NCBI GenBank assembly: GCA_030620095.1
Contig: JAUTXW010000114.1
Span: 558,001 to 622,000 of the forward strand
From: Kuschelorhynchus macadamiae
Lineage: Eukaryota; Arthropoda; Insecta; Coleoptera; Curculionidae
Direction: 5' to 3'
Length of the DNA: 64,000 nucleotides
A program made the position numbers and the translations under genes. A model generated the notes under the pieces. That model had not been told where the DNA came from. It saw nothing but the letters and a program-made list of their open reading frames with translations, and ran no database searches. Below are positions 33,375 through 44,267 of the stretch, piece by piece (position 1 is the stretch's first letter; every line of letters begins with the position of its first letter).

Positions 33375-34920
33375 AAGAAATTATTTACCTGATAAGATCA
33401 ATACGCAGAAAAATGTTTGTTTTATGGACGTTTCGGGGAAAAGTCTACCCCCGTCTTCAGCAAATTTACAAATAAAAAACTAAAAGCAGAATAATTCTTA
33501 TGTTTAGTATCAGAAATATAACAAGAATGGCTAATCTCTGACAAAATTTCAATTTAAAGGTGTTCTATTTAGTTGTTAGAATAAAGAGGGAAAATATGTG
33601 TACCTAGAGTATGTTCGTTTGAATTTATTGTATTTTGAAGTGTCCTTTTTTTACTTCAGTATTTAGCAAATTTAACCATGTGTTATTAAAATTAACGGAA
33701 CAAGATGCTACACAAATATCTTTATTCATTAATATTAAGGCACTTTCTTTTATTTTACGTTTTTTGGAACATGGTTCTTTTGTTAAAATACTAAATTTTA
33801 TGATTGTTATCTAGTGGATGTTGGTAAATGTTTGATTTTTGAAATTCCCTATTTTTTATGTATGTTTGGTGTTCTTTAATTCTTTTGGCTAATGGCCTAG
33901 AGGTTTCACTTACGTAAAATTTATTGCATTGACACGAAATTTTATAAATAACATTTTTTGTATTTTCTTGTTCATTGTTAGGTTTTGTTTTTGTAAGTTT
34001 GCTTCTAAGTGTATTTTATCTTTTTTAAAGATCGTTCTTATGTTAAAACGTTTACCTATTCGTTTTATTTTATCTGATAAGTTAGGTATGCATGGTATAA
34101 AGAGGTTTGTAATTGATCTATTTTGAATATGTTTGACCTTTGAATTCTCAAATTCATAAAAACATTTTTCAACGAAATCATTAGAATAATTGTTTTGATT
34201 TAAAACATTTTTTATGAAATTTTTTTCTTTAATAAAATTTTGATCTTTGCAAATTATTTTTGCTCTATCATATAAACTTTTTACAACTCCCTTTTTAACC
34301 ATTATTGGATGATTTGAGTAAAAATTTAATTATCTGATTGTGTGTGTAGGTTTTATGTATACTTTTGTTTCAAAACTGTGTATGTCTTTTTTAATAAGTA
34401 TATCTAAAAATGGAAGTTGTTGGTCTGTGTATTTTTCAATAGTAAATTTAATTGTTGGTTCCTTGGTACTAATATGATATAAAAAATCATTTAAATATTG
34501 ATCGTCATGTTCATAGATACAAAAAATGTCATCAATGTATCTCCTCCAAATAAGTGGTTTATGATCGTAATTTTGAATATAATTTAACTCAAAGTTTTCC
34601 ATAAAAATATTACTTAGTAAAGAAGATAAAGGAGACCTCATAGTCATGCCAAAATTTTGTTAGCAATATTCGTTTTTGTATTGAAAATAAGCGGTTTTTA
34701 CACAAAAAGTTAGTAATTCTAGAATAGTATTAATGTTTAATGATGTACGTTCACTAAGATTGTTATCATTCTCAAGTTTATTTCTTACTATGTTTAAAGT
34801 TTTGTCTACAGGTACATTTGTAAAAATACTAACGATATCAAAACTTACTAGTACTTTATTTGTTACCATATTTATTTTTTTAGACCTTATTTTATTTTTA
34901 TTGTTTTAAGCCTCGAACAG
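33375..34920 (-). pseudogene. Penelope-like element 1, broken
   Basis: On the minus strand RT text reads VLVSFDIVSIFTNVPVDK, then GSPLS-type MRSPLSSLLSNIFMENFE, WRRYIDDIFCIYEHDD (YIDD active site) and PFLDILIKKDIHSF. A linker region follows (FNIRTIFKKDKIHLE). The GIY-YIG endonuclease start is YKISCQCNKFYVSET. Two frameshifts and a stop separate the pieces. The 3' side at 33427-33461 carries a hammerhead-like motif. Penelope-like elements use an RT related to telomerase plus GIY-YIG nuclease. Confidence 0.82.
33427..33461 (-). ncRNA. Hammerhead-like motif of Penelope-like element
   Basis: Minus strand: CTGAAGAC, a hairpin GGGG/CCCC, then GAAACGTC. The order CTGANGA-stem-GAAA is that of hammerhead cores known from Penelope-like elements, but there is one extra base before the stem, and stems I and III were not resolved. 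Confidence 0.45.
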
Positions 34921-35199
34921 TGGAGCAAAATAGCTACAAAATCGTTCAATTATTTCGTTCAATTTCTTTACTTTATTTTACTTATTTTTTATTTTTTGGT
35001 TAAAAAAGATGGGGGTAGAGGAATTATTTGCTCCTCGCCGAGGAGGTACCACCCCACACACATTCCAAGGACAGGTCAATTCTTTACTGATGTTTCTAAC
35101 CCTGTGTATATGTGATTTCCTTTTCCTTCATTTCTCTTTTTTTTCTTTAATTAACAAGAAAGCTTCTTGCTATTTTTACTAAAACCGAACAAAACTATA

Positions 35200-35945
35200 T
35201 AAAAAAATGATGATGTATGTTCCTTATGTAAAATATTCCGGATTCAAAATACTCTCCGTTCGGATCTCCGGGTGTGAGGTACTTGTAGAGCTCCGCTATC
35301 GAAATATTATTTCTCATTCACCAATATCTGTGGCTTGGGTAAACACCTTAACTCTGTTCACCACAATCCTGCAACCCTTATATTCTCTTCCTAACCGAAA
35401 CCAAAATAAGCCGCAAAAATGCAACCAATCACCTTTTCTTTCCAGACTATAAACTTCTTCCATCATTTCGCCTGAACGGTGGAGTTTGCGCTTACGTTCG
35501 TAGTAATCTATCATGTACAAGACTTCCGAATCTTGAATCGAACAAATCAGAAAGTCCACTAAATTTATTTGATGTATCGCTCTTCGACCTTTTTTCTGCT
35601 AAAGTGGATTTCCTAATCTCTGAATTCCCTTCCTTTGAAAACATTATACTTGGCGAATGATTAGGCTCCAATAAAACTGATCCCCAAGGTTAAGCAGCAG
35701 AGGCCTTCGCAATCGGTCAATCTCTCACCAGCTTCATCAGAGAATTATTTATTTCCCACGCATCGTCACACAGACAAAAATCATTGGACCTTTTTCTCAC
35801 CTCTCACCCAAAGCCTTATCAGCCTTCAATTTCCGCTCCTCTGTATTCCAGCACGGTCTAATTACTGTTTCCTGTCCCATACAACAAGAAGAATCCATGC
35901 CACGTCGCACACTGGTCGATTTGCCTGGAATCACGGCATAAATGC
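35200..35945 (+). pseudogene. LINE endonuclease (APE-type) fragment
   Basis: Frames read LLPSFRLNGGVCAYVRSN, LSCTRLPNLESNKSESP, LNLFDVSLFDLFSAKVDF and FENIILGE (from ILGDFN). Then come TDPQG, AFAIGQSLTSFIRELF, QKSLDLFLTSHPKALSAF and HGLITVSCPI (from SDH.LI). This is the second half of an apurinic-type LINE endonuclease with the catalytic D and SDH altered. No RT follows on this strand. Confidence 0.65.
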
Positions 35946-35976
35946 ATAAAATTTATTTATCTCAACATGATCAAAA

Positions 35977-36228
35977 ATTTTTAAATGTGTTCAGATTATT
36001 TGTTGCGTATAGATTGACAAACAAAAATCTTTTTTGGCTTTTTCGCAACTGAATAAAAATATTTAACTTTAAATTAATTGAAGCAAATATTTAATATAAT
36101 TACATACCACAACATGTAGACTAGTCTGTTTACGAAATGTTTCGATACATAATATAAACAATATTATTTAAGCAAGCATAAGAAATTATATCATTTACCT
36201 TAAGTTTTTATAGACACATAGTAATTGT
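35977..36228 (+). repeat. Direct repeat, copy B
   Basis: TTTTTAAATGTGTTCAGATT... through ...TTTTTATAGACACATAG; about 250 bp, over 95% identical to copy C at 36394-36637, separated from it by about 165 bp. Copy A at 4790-4940 is a shorter diverged member. Confidence 0.85.
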
Positions 36229-36240
36229 ACAAATACTTTC

Positions 36241-36265
36241 ATCCTATCGGGACTCATCAGTGCGC
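36241..36265 (-). ncRNA. Hammerhead-core-like sequence
   Basis: Minus strand CTGATGA, then GTCC-CGATA-GGAT forming a 4-bp stem, then GAAA: all invariant positions of a hammerhead core with a normal stem II. It lies between direct repeats B and C. I could not find a convincing stem I, and stem III (GTA-TTTG-TAC) lacks the required closing U, so self-cleavage is doubtful. Confidence 0.3.
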
Positions 36266-36393
36266 CGATCGTAAGAGAAAAACATTAAACAATAGAAAAG
36301 AATTGATTTCAAAATTTTAAAATGTGTCAGTTTATTTGACATGTAACCTAGATATGAAAAAAATGATAGTTTGCAGCCATCTATAATGTTATT

Positions 36394-36637
36394 TTTAAAT
36401 GTGTTCAGATTATTTGTTGCGTATAGACTGACAAATAAAAATCTTTTTTGGCTTTTTCGCAACTGAATAAAAATATTTAACTTTAAATTAATTGAAGCAA
36501 ATATTTAATATGATTACATACCTCAACATGTAGACTAGTCTGTCTACGGAATGTTTCGATACATAATATAAACAATATTATTTAAGCAAGCATAAGAAAT
36601 TATATCATTTACCTTAAGTTTTTATAGACACATAGCC
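36394..36637 (+). repeat. Direct repeat, copy C
   Basis: Second copy of repeat B in the same orientation, ending at ...TATAGACACATAG before unrelated sequence. Confidence 0.85.
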
Positions 36638-36639
36638 AA

Positions 36640-37258
36640 GCCAAAGCCAAAAAAGATTTTTGTTTGTCATGACCAAAAATGTCCTAAATTTAAAGTCAAT
36701 AGTGCAAACAACAAGTTGGCTGTCAAAAATTCTTTCCAGCATTTGTCGTTCACTGACAGCAGACGTCAAAACAGAAATATGTCAGCAGGTAATGCTTTGT
36801 AAGACTGCAATCTGGAAAAAGTGTAAAATTTTAATAGTAGCTACAAAAACGTTATTACCTGGATCGGTACTTATTTTCGGTAGATGTTAAATCTTAAGGT
36901 ATGTAGTTACAAAATACGTATAAGTTTTAGATATAAATAAGATATTAGTGGAAACTTAAGTCCAAAATCTCTATGTCTGCAAATTGCAACTTTCTTTTTA
37001 AGGAACCTATATTATAGAAAGCTTTTTGTTTATGTTCCCCCTCAGATCCCGGTTTCTAATATATTTTTTTAACTTTAAAATTTTGCAGATATTTACAGTT
37101 TTTTCTATAAAATTTAAAATTAAATTGCGTGTTGGGTCTAGAAATCGAACTTTGCATTAATATGCAGTCATGCAAGATTTATCATTAGTTATAGAATGTT
37201 TTTCTGTATTTCTTTGTTAAATAGAATAAATCAATGTTGAAAATGAAATCAAGCCAAA
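36640..37258. other. Intergenic DNA, nothing recognised
   Basis: AT-rich; no supported feature. Confidence 0.35.
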
Positions 37259-37261
37259 TAC

Positions 37262-37675
37262 CTCTGTACAGGGTGTCCAACTAATTTGTCAAAAAGTCCA
37301 AAAACGCAGAGAAAAAAAATTGTAACGAATATGTTTAAAAATTAAACTTTCACGTTTTAAAAGTCAATTTTTAAGTAAATGAGCAGCGGTTCATCGGACG
37401 AAGGAGGCTTTTATAAAAAAATATGTTAAGTGGTTAGACCGTACTATTAGGTTTCGAAAAAATATCATTAGATATAAAGGACGCCCTATGGTCAGTTTTC
37501 AGGATAGCAGCGGGCGAACAAAACGTTTAAAAACTGCCCACCTTCGCAGTGTAACCAGTACACAAGAACTTGCATATGCAACACAAATGAGTTTCCGTTC
37601 AGAGAGAAATATTATGGCCTCCAAAATATTTAAAAATATAAGTAACGATCCTCCCGAGATCTGTTCTCAAATCTA
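37262..37675 (+). pseudogene. Repetitive-protein fragment (unclassified)
   Basis: After a terminus-like TACAGGGTGTCCAACTAA, an open frame at 37488-37675 reads RTKRLKTAHLRSVTSTQE, LAYATQMSFRSERNIMAS and KIFKNISNDPPE. The ELAYATQMSLR-S pattern recurs in many insect repetitive proteins. No catalytic domain is present. Confidence 0.4.
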
Positions 37676-38042
37676 GTATGTAATCCATTTAGGTATAGAG
37701 ACTTTTATACCACATTCTATTAAGGCTCCAAAACCACACAAAAATAAACCTTAGTTTTCAAAATCCTGCAATAATGCCATACTAAAGAAAATCCGTACTC
37801 ATAACAATTTTCTCAAAATAAGCATAAAAGGCAAAATCAGAAGCGTACATAGAAGCTTTGGGGCCCCCCTGCAAAATTTCGGATGGGGCCCCTCTCCTCC
37901 CTTATTACCAATAACGTGTATAGACCAGGCCTAACCGCCTACGTCTAGTACTGCCGTATACTTTCGCATATACAGACTTTCCTGTTTATTTAAAAGCTAA
38001 AAGATGGTCTTGTATATAATAGATTTTTATTAAAAGTGGGTA

Positions 38043-38290
38043 CTAGTTTCTGAGAAACGGCGTAATCGCGCCTATTTTACACCAGTGCGTAGACTCTAAA
38101 ACAGATGAATAGAATATAGTTGTAGAAGTTTCATTTGAAGTGGAAGAGGAACATGCTTTAAATATATCATCGATCTTTGTGTATTTTTGCTCTTGCTCTC
38201 CTTTGATTTCTCCTAATTTTCGTTTGTAACTTCCACTTAAATATCGTGTGGATGTCAATTTAAAAGACGTAAACATACTATTTATAGATA
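38043..38290 (-). pseudogene. hAT (ZMYM1-like) N-terminal fragment
   Basis: Minus strand RYLSGSYKRKLGEIKGE then KIDDIFKACSSSTSNET, the lysine-rich N-terminal start typical of hAT proteins annotated as zinc finger MYM-type 1-like. Nothing downstream is recognisable. Confidence 0.5.
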
Positions 38291-38299
38291 TGAATGAAA

Positions 38300-39195
38300 C
38301 ACGTCGACAAAATTAAAGCCAGAGTTATTATACAAATAACTCAAAAACCATGTAACACGTTTTTATGGTATGCGTCTAAATGCGTAGAGACTATAGACGC
38401 ATCTTGATGCCCGTGGCCGCCCGGCATTGGAGGGCAGGGTTATAATGAATAATATTTAAGAATTTAACGATATACAATGTATCCTAGCGTTTTTAATTTT
38501 TAGGTTTTTTAATATAATAATTCATTTAATATATTTAATATAATAAATAAATACTGTTTTAAAAAAGATTTTGGCGTGAATGCAGTATTGGGGTCTCCCA
38601 GTGTTGGAGACGCCCCTGGGCAAAGTTCTTTCTTGCCGAAATAGGAGCCAATCCTTCTGGTCGCTTCATATTCGCTGCAGTTTCGTTATCTTTTATTGAA
38701 AATCGTGATAGGGTGGTGATTTCTAAGAAATAACATACTTTAATAACGAATAATGAATTCATCATGAACAAATAACTATACGATTAATCGACTTACCTGT
38801 AAGGATGATTAATATTAATTTTTCGAGCTTGTCGGTTGATATATTTACAGCAATGTAGTACCCGCGTACATGCTACTCACTTTTCACCCGGTTGCCAGGT
38901 AGCGTTGAATGTAATAAAATTAAATATAAAATAAAGTTCAAAACTGAGCAAAGTGCATGATGGACATTTACAATTATTTGGCATGCTTCCTCCAACACTT
39001 TTGTATCATTATCCTGTTCTGCCACTGATAAATTTTTGTTTATTATGGGAGCGATGGCTGAGAGGCCGTGGGCTAGTTGTAGCTGCAACATTGCTATACA
39101 TTTATTATGTTAGCAGCCCCATTTGGAAGGGCATTGTTGTATTTCGTCTTTTGTTTTTGGGTGTAGTAGTTGTAGCCAACTTTCGAGAATTTTAT
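38300..39195. other. Intergenic DNA with small GC-rich pieces
   Basis: Contains short GC-rich segments (around 38410-38440 and 38590-38640) that may be hAT terminal debris. Frames at 38559-38771 and 38953-39207 show no family motif. Confidence 0.3.
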
Positions 39196-39296
39196 AATTT
39201 TCGGTAATCTCACTAGAACGAAAGCTTTCACGGCTTTGGTCAGTTAAAAAATCATCGTTCTTGGGATTAGACCGTGTCAAATTGAAATTACTATCC

Positions 39297-39333
39297 GACG
39301 TTTCGCCTTCGATTGCACGAGGCATCTTCAAGG
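39297..39333 (-). ncRNA. Hammerhead-like motif, Penelope-like element 2 left repeat
   Basis: Minus strand TTGAAGATGCCTCG...CGAAGGCGAAACGTCG: stem GCCT/AGGC followed by GAAA, with TTGAAGA in place of CTGAAGA. Confidence 0.4.
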
Positions 39334-40792
39334 ATCTTTACTCCACGAGATCTGAACACTGAATAAGCTAGAAGAGATTCAGGCGAGCTTTTATACCCGA
39401 CTTGTTCTCGCCGAACCGTGACCCTGTGTTAAGATCGGTTTCCACGTGTGATGTAGACCGTAACCCGTATCTCTATTGAAATTTTTTGTATGTTTATATT
39501 TTAATAGATTCTCTAATTTTTCACTTATAAAAACCTGGAACCGATGCTAGAACCTTGGTTTCCTTTACATTTATGAAATGACCAGTGTTATGCTGGTGTT
39601 CAGCTACAGAAGATTGAACAATTTGTTTCTTTTTAATACATAGTTCATGTTCCTTAAGTCTAGTTGAAATTGAGCGTCGTGTCCTTCTGTTTGGAAAGGT
39701 ACAATATCTTACGGGGATCGCAAGCATTGCCCAATCTTCTTATGTGTATTGAAGATTTTACGTATGTATGTATGTTTTACGTATTTTGTCTGTAGTGCCA
39801 TGTCTGTAGGGAAGAACAACACTACCTAATGGTGGCTCTTTATCATGCTCCTTTGGCGGAGTTAGATTACTATATCTTTTAATTTAACGCGTAATATGTT
39901 CAGTGCAATAACCATTCTCTCTGAGAGTTTCGGTCAGTTTCGATGTTTCCGATGTTAAAGAATTTTGATCGGAAATCGAAATAGCTCTGAATACTAGTGA
40001 GTTAATCAATTTCTTTTGTGCTGGATGGTGATGGGAATTTGCATTTAAGTATCCTGCTTATTGCTGATTAAGGTGGTCTAAAAATATGAAGAGATTATCC
40101 TGTCCATGAGGCCAAATAACAAAAGTATCATCTACATATCTGAATCAGTGCTTTGGTTTTAGTGGAGCGGATGTTAGAGCAATATCCTCAAAGGCTTCCA
40201 TAAAGATATTCGCTACCACAGGTGATAAAGGAGATCCCATAGCTGCCCCTGAAGTTAGTTCATAAAAAGTTCTTTGAAAAATGAAATAAGTAGATGTAAG
40301 ACAAGCTTCCACTAGGTCTATTAAGTTCTTATCAAGATTATTATTATCCAGCACGTCTGATATAATATAAATTGAGTCGTTGACAGGAACATTTGTGTAA
40401 AGTAATTCTACATCGAAACTGACCAAAATATCTTCGAGATCCAACTGGATTGTCTTAAGTTTTTCCACGAAAAGTGCAGAGTTTTTAATAAAAGAATCTG
40501 TTTTTCTAGTAAATGGATTAAGAAAATTTGAAATATATTTACCTAGTTTGTATGTGGGCGAGTCTATTGTACTGACCGGAAGACCGGAATCTTGGAGCTG
40601 CTTGGTTTTAATGATTTTTTCTCCGCTGGTGGTAGACTGGATGCGTTGATCAGATTGGGAATGCGTCTTTCTATTCTACTTGTATGGTCTGCCTGCATAA
40701 CCTTATAGGTGTTGTTTAAAAGCTGAGTAACCTTTTCTACATATTCTGTTCTGTCCATGACGACTGTGACGGTTCGGCGAGCACAAGTCGGG

Positions 40793-40799
40793 TATAAAA
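40793..40799 (+). promoter_or_regulatory. TATA box in Penelope-like terminal repeat
   Basis: TATAAAA, with an initiator-like TTCAGA about 35 nt downstream. The inverted partner has TATAAAA at 39395-39389 (minus) with TTCAGTG at the same distance. Likely the element's own promoter. Confidence 0.45.
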
Positions 40800-40855
40800 C
40801 CCCGCCTGAACCTCTTCGAGCTCATTCGGTGTTCAGATTTCGAGGAGTACAGATC

Positions 40856-40892
40856 CCTGAAGATGCCTCGTGCAATCGAAGGCGAAATGTCG
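40856..40892 (+). ncRNA. Hammerhead-like motif, Penelope-like element 2 right repeat
   Basis: Plus strand CTGAAGATGCCTCG...CGAAGGCGAAATGTCG: the same motif as in the left repeat, opposite orientation. Confidence 0.4.
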
Positions 40893-40930
40893 GATAGTAA
40901 TTCCAATTTGACACGGTCTAATCCCAAGAA

Positions 40931-41685
40931 CTATGGTTTCTTAATCTCACTACTTTGTGCATTGGTTACTCCCGATTGTAGTACAGTACTCCAGTGTACT
41001 GCGATTTCATTATGTATTGCGGCACCGATTTGTGTCTTATCCAACGGTTTACTGCCGAATAAATCAAAACCTATTTCAGCCTTTTTGTTGGAATTATATT
41101 CTGTATTTCTAGGTTATTGTGTTCTGTATCCGAAAAAGAGTATTGAAAGAAGAAAAAACAATAGGTAGTAATAGATTCCTTAATTCATTTTGATTACTAT
41201 TGTTGACTGGTAACGCATGTTGTCAGAGATTTGCTGAAATCACGTGATTTTGCTCTAATTTATCTTTTTTTTTTTAGTTTTTATACATGTTTACTTTTAT
41301 AGTGCGATAACGCGTGTTACCCTTTGATTTGGTGAGCGCGTGCTTCCTGAGAATATTACTGAAATCGCACGATTTCATTCTCATTATTTTTACAGTTATT
41401 TATTGAGTTTATTAATTTACATTTCTTATCCGCACTGCTTTTACGTTTAGACATTTTTTATAAACAACAGTCAATTCAATAGAATATAATAGTACATTGC
41501 GTGTTAATACAAATGCTTGCACATGTCAAAAAAGAAGAAAAAAAACACAATGCCTTATAAACTAAGTCAATTGGATAATATCGTAAAAATATCATATTCG
41601 AATAAACATTTAGAAATCAGTCATATGAAATTTAATTTACTACATTAAAATTATTTCAATATCACAATAAGATCACACTTTATTA
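40931..41685. other. Intergenic DNA with a diverged short repeat
   Basis: Two related blocks, each with TAACGC(A/G)TGTT and CTGAAATC(A/G)C(G/A)..GATTT, lie near 41210-41265 and 41308-41385. No gene was seen. Confidence 0.3.
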
Positions 41686-41689
41686 TAAA

Positions 41690-42360
41690 TACATGTCACA
41701 ATTAAAATATCAAATTAAAATAACAAGTTAATATACATTGACATCACAGTTTAAAAATTCATCTACAGAATAGTAAGCTGCACTTAAAAATGAAAACATT
41801 TAATTTTTCTTTTGAAAGTGTTTAAAGAAGGCGTTTGTATGTTGTTGTATAATTTCACTCCCAGTGACCCAAGCCCATTCTTACATCTTTTTAGTGGACG
41901 GTATACAATAGCCAACCTATTCTTATTACGCGTGTCATAATCATGCAACTCATCATGTCACTTGTAATTAAATTCATTTTTTTTTTTATAAACAGAAGGG
42001 TCTCCAAAATATATATTGAAGGAAAAGTCGATATGTTTAAAGATTTAAAAGAGTTCCTACAATCTTCTTTGTATGACAAGCCTGCAAGAACTCTGATAGC
42101 CCTACGCTGTAGCTCAAAGACCCTACGAGTATGATAAGAGTGGCCACACACAATAATACCATAAGGCAACAGGGAATGAATCATGGCAAAGTATGCAGTC
42201 CAGAGCACTCCAGCCGAAACACACTCACTCAGTCTCCTAAGTGCAAAAACACCCCTGTTCAAGCACTGACTCACAGAATCCACATGTGCTTCAAACTGCA
42301 GAGTTTCATCAATCTGAATCTCATTAAGATTGATTTTGTTCGCTTCGCAATTTAATTTTC
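41690..42360 (-). pseudogene. LINE 3' end fragment
   Basis: Minus strand: INLNEIQIDETLQFEAHV, DSVSQCLNRGVFALRRLS, LWTAYFAMIHSLLPYGII, FELQRRAIRVLAGLSYKE and DCRNSFKSLNISTFPSIY. Then, after shifts, GLGHWE and the tail of ORF2. This is the conserved C-terminal thumb and linker of jockey/CR1-like LINEs; the RT palm is missing. Confidence 0.75.
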
Positions 42361-43425
42361 GACAGATACCTCAAACACGACAAACCGAATGAATACCAGA
42401 AATCAGGTCACCCAACGACCAGCGATAAGGAAGTGCAAAATAAACATTTTTTGCTCTAAATATAGTGCCATGGATATATCAAGGACAAGCGAAGGTAAAT
42501 GCAAAACGTCACTTCAGCAATTTTCTTAATCCCTTTACCAAATAGCGCCTTACTTGGACTACAATTCTCTGTTTATTCCTGATACCATTTTTATGTCGAT
42601 ATCTCAAAAACAGCTTGAGCTCTAGAAATATAACAATTTTGAGACTTAAATTTTAACACCCTGTATCTCATTAATGAGCGACATTTTACTAAAGCATATT
42701 TGGCTCAATATCACTATTTTCATTACTGATCACCCTGTATACAAATTTAAATTTAAAATATATTTGTAAGAATCTGGCACTCACGAAAATTGGATAAAAA
42801 ATTATACTTTTCTTATACACCATGTATAAAAACTTCTCCTATTAATTTCGAAAAAATTATGACACTACTTCATTCACAAAAATTTTTTTAAATAAATGCT
42901 GGCAGACGCATAATTGATATCTGATACCGCCTTTGATTTTTGAAATACTTAGCTGTAAGTTTACTCTAAAATACTAGTGATCCACTTATTCGCTCTATTT
43001 TTGATTCACTCGTACACATTCACCTGCGTCAATGCATTCCACTTGCTCGACGAGGTATTCAATTAAAATCAATTATATTGTTATCAGTGTGAAGAACCTA
43101 CATTCACGCGCCTTGTACGAAACGTTTGGGTTTTTCTAATTGTTTTATTTTACAACAGTTCATTATATTTGTTATTGTGTTGACGGACAATTACTTAGTT
43201 TTTACGTATACTATAAAACAAGAATTGTTATGATGATTCATTTTTAAATACACATTTGTATAACTTGACCTCTTATTGAGAATGTAGTTTTAAAAGTACG
43301 TTTCATTGTGTTTATACAAAACTTCCGCCAGAGTCCCATGTAGAAAATTTCCCTCACCTATTTATACCAAATGGCATTTTATTACGGTTTGGGGCATTTA
43401 TTTCAAATTTAGAGCATCAATTAAA
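42361..43425. other. Intergenic DNA with mariner-arm debris
   Basis: AACACCCTGTATCTC near 42655 and ATCACCCTGTATAC near 42730 resemble terminal-arm motifs of the Tc1/mariner elements. The rest is unrecognised. Confidence 0.35.
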
Positions 43426-43429
43426 AAAT

Positions 43430-44260
43430 CATGGTTCGTAAGATTATACCATGTCAAATTACAGCTACTGTCCGACGTTTCGCCTTCGAATGCACGAAGC
43501 ATCTTCAGGGATCTTTACTCCACGAGATCCTGTGTTAAGATCGGTTTTCACGTGTGATGTAGACCATAACCCGTATCTCTATTGAAATTTTTTGTAAATT
43601 TCAATAGATTCTTTAATTTTTCGTTTATAAAATCCTGGAACCTAGGTTTATTCCTTTACATTTATAATGTGGCCATAATGCTGGTGTTCAGCTACAGCAG
43701 AGTGAACAATTGGTTTCTTTTTAATACATCGTTCATATTCCTTAAGTCTAGTTGATACTGAGCGTTCTATTTCTCCCACATTCACTTTTCCACAGGAGCA
43801 AGGAATTTTATATACTCCTTCTGATTGAAGAGATACAATATCTTTCGGGGATCGCAAGCATTGTCCAATCTTCTTATGTGTATTGAAGATTGTACCTATG
43901 CTGGACCGCCGAAATAATCGTCCTATTTTGTCTGTAGTGTCATGTATGTGGGGAAGGATAACACTACCTAACGGTGGCTGCTTATCATTCTCCTTTCGCG
44001 TAGTTGAATTACTACTTCTTTCCTCCATCTTCCTAACTAAACTAAAAATGTTGATCAGAAATCGAAATGACTCTAAATACTAGTGAGTTCATAACCAATA
44101 TTTTTTCTCCTGGATGGTGGTGGAAATTTGCACTTAAGTATCTATCTATCTTCCTAGAAAGGGAATCGTTCCATTAGATTCAATTTTCATTGTGAACTTG
44201 ATATTATGATGTTGTTGATTAAGGGTTTCAGAAATATGAGGAGATTATCCGGTTTGTTGT
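43430..44260 (-). pseudogene. Penelope-like element 3, 3' fragment
   Basis: Minus strand from 44028: linker PPLGSVILPHIHDTTDKI, GRLFRRSSIGTIFNTHKK, IGQCLRSPKD, then the GIY-YIG nuclease GVYKIPCSCGKVNVGE and RSVSTRLKEYERCIKKK. Its 3' side (43473-43509) has the hammerhead-like motif of element 2. Compared with element 2 it lacks about 65 bp covering the TATA region. Confidence 0.82.
43473..43509 (-). ncRNA. Hammerhead-like motif, Penelope-like element 3
   Basis: Minus strand CTGAAGATGCTTCG...CGAAGGCGAAACGTCG; same layout as element 2. Confidence 0.4.
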
Positions 44261-44267
44261 TTCTCAA

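Larger units (their letters stand above)
39200..40930 (-). pseudogene. Penelope-like element 2, broken, inverted terminal repeats
   Basis: Minus-strand RT: linker region at 40758-40564, then ILVSFDVELLYTNVPVND, TSGAAMGSPLSPVVANIF and MEAFE, and, after a stop, RYVDDTFVIWPHG (YVDD intact). The GIY-YIG end is SISTRLKEHELCIKKKQI, with the YKIPC...VYIG start deleted. The body is flanked by inverted about 200-bp repeats. The left one is at about 39220-39420 (minus) and the right one at about 40770-40930 (plus). Each has TATAAAA, an initiator-like sequence and a hammerhead-like motif. Same family as element 3. Confidence 0.85.

Noticed and set aside
36244..36462. 72-codon minus-strand frame between the direct repeats
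   Set aside because: Mostly repeat sequence, no recognised domain; its last codons coincide with the hammerhead-like core.
38953..39207. 84-codon frame next to Penelope-like element 2
   Set aside because: Overlaps the edge of the terminal repeat and shows no domain.
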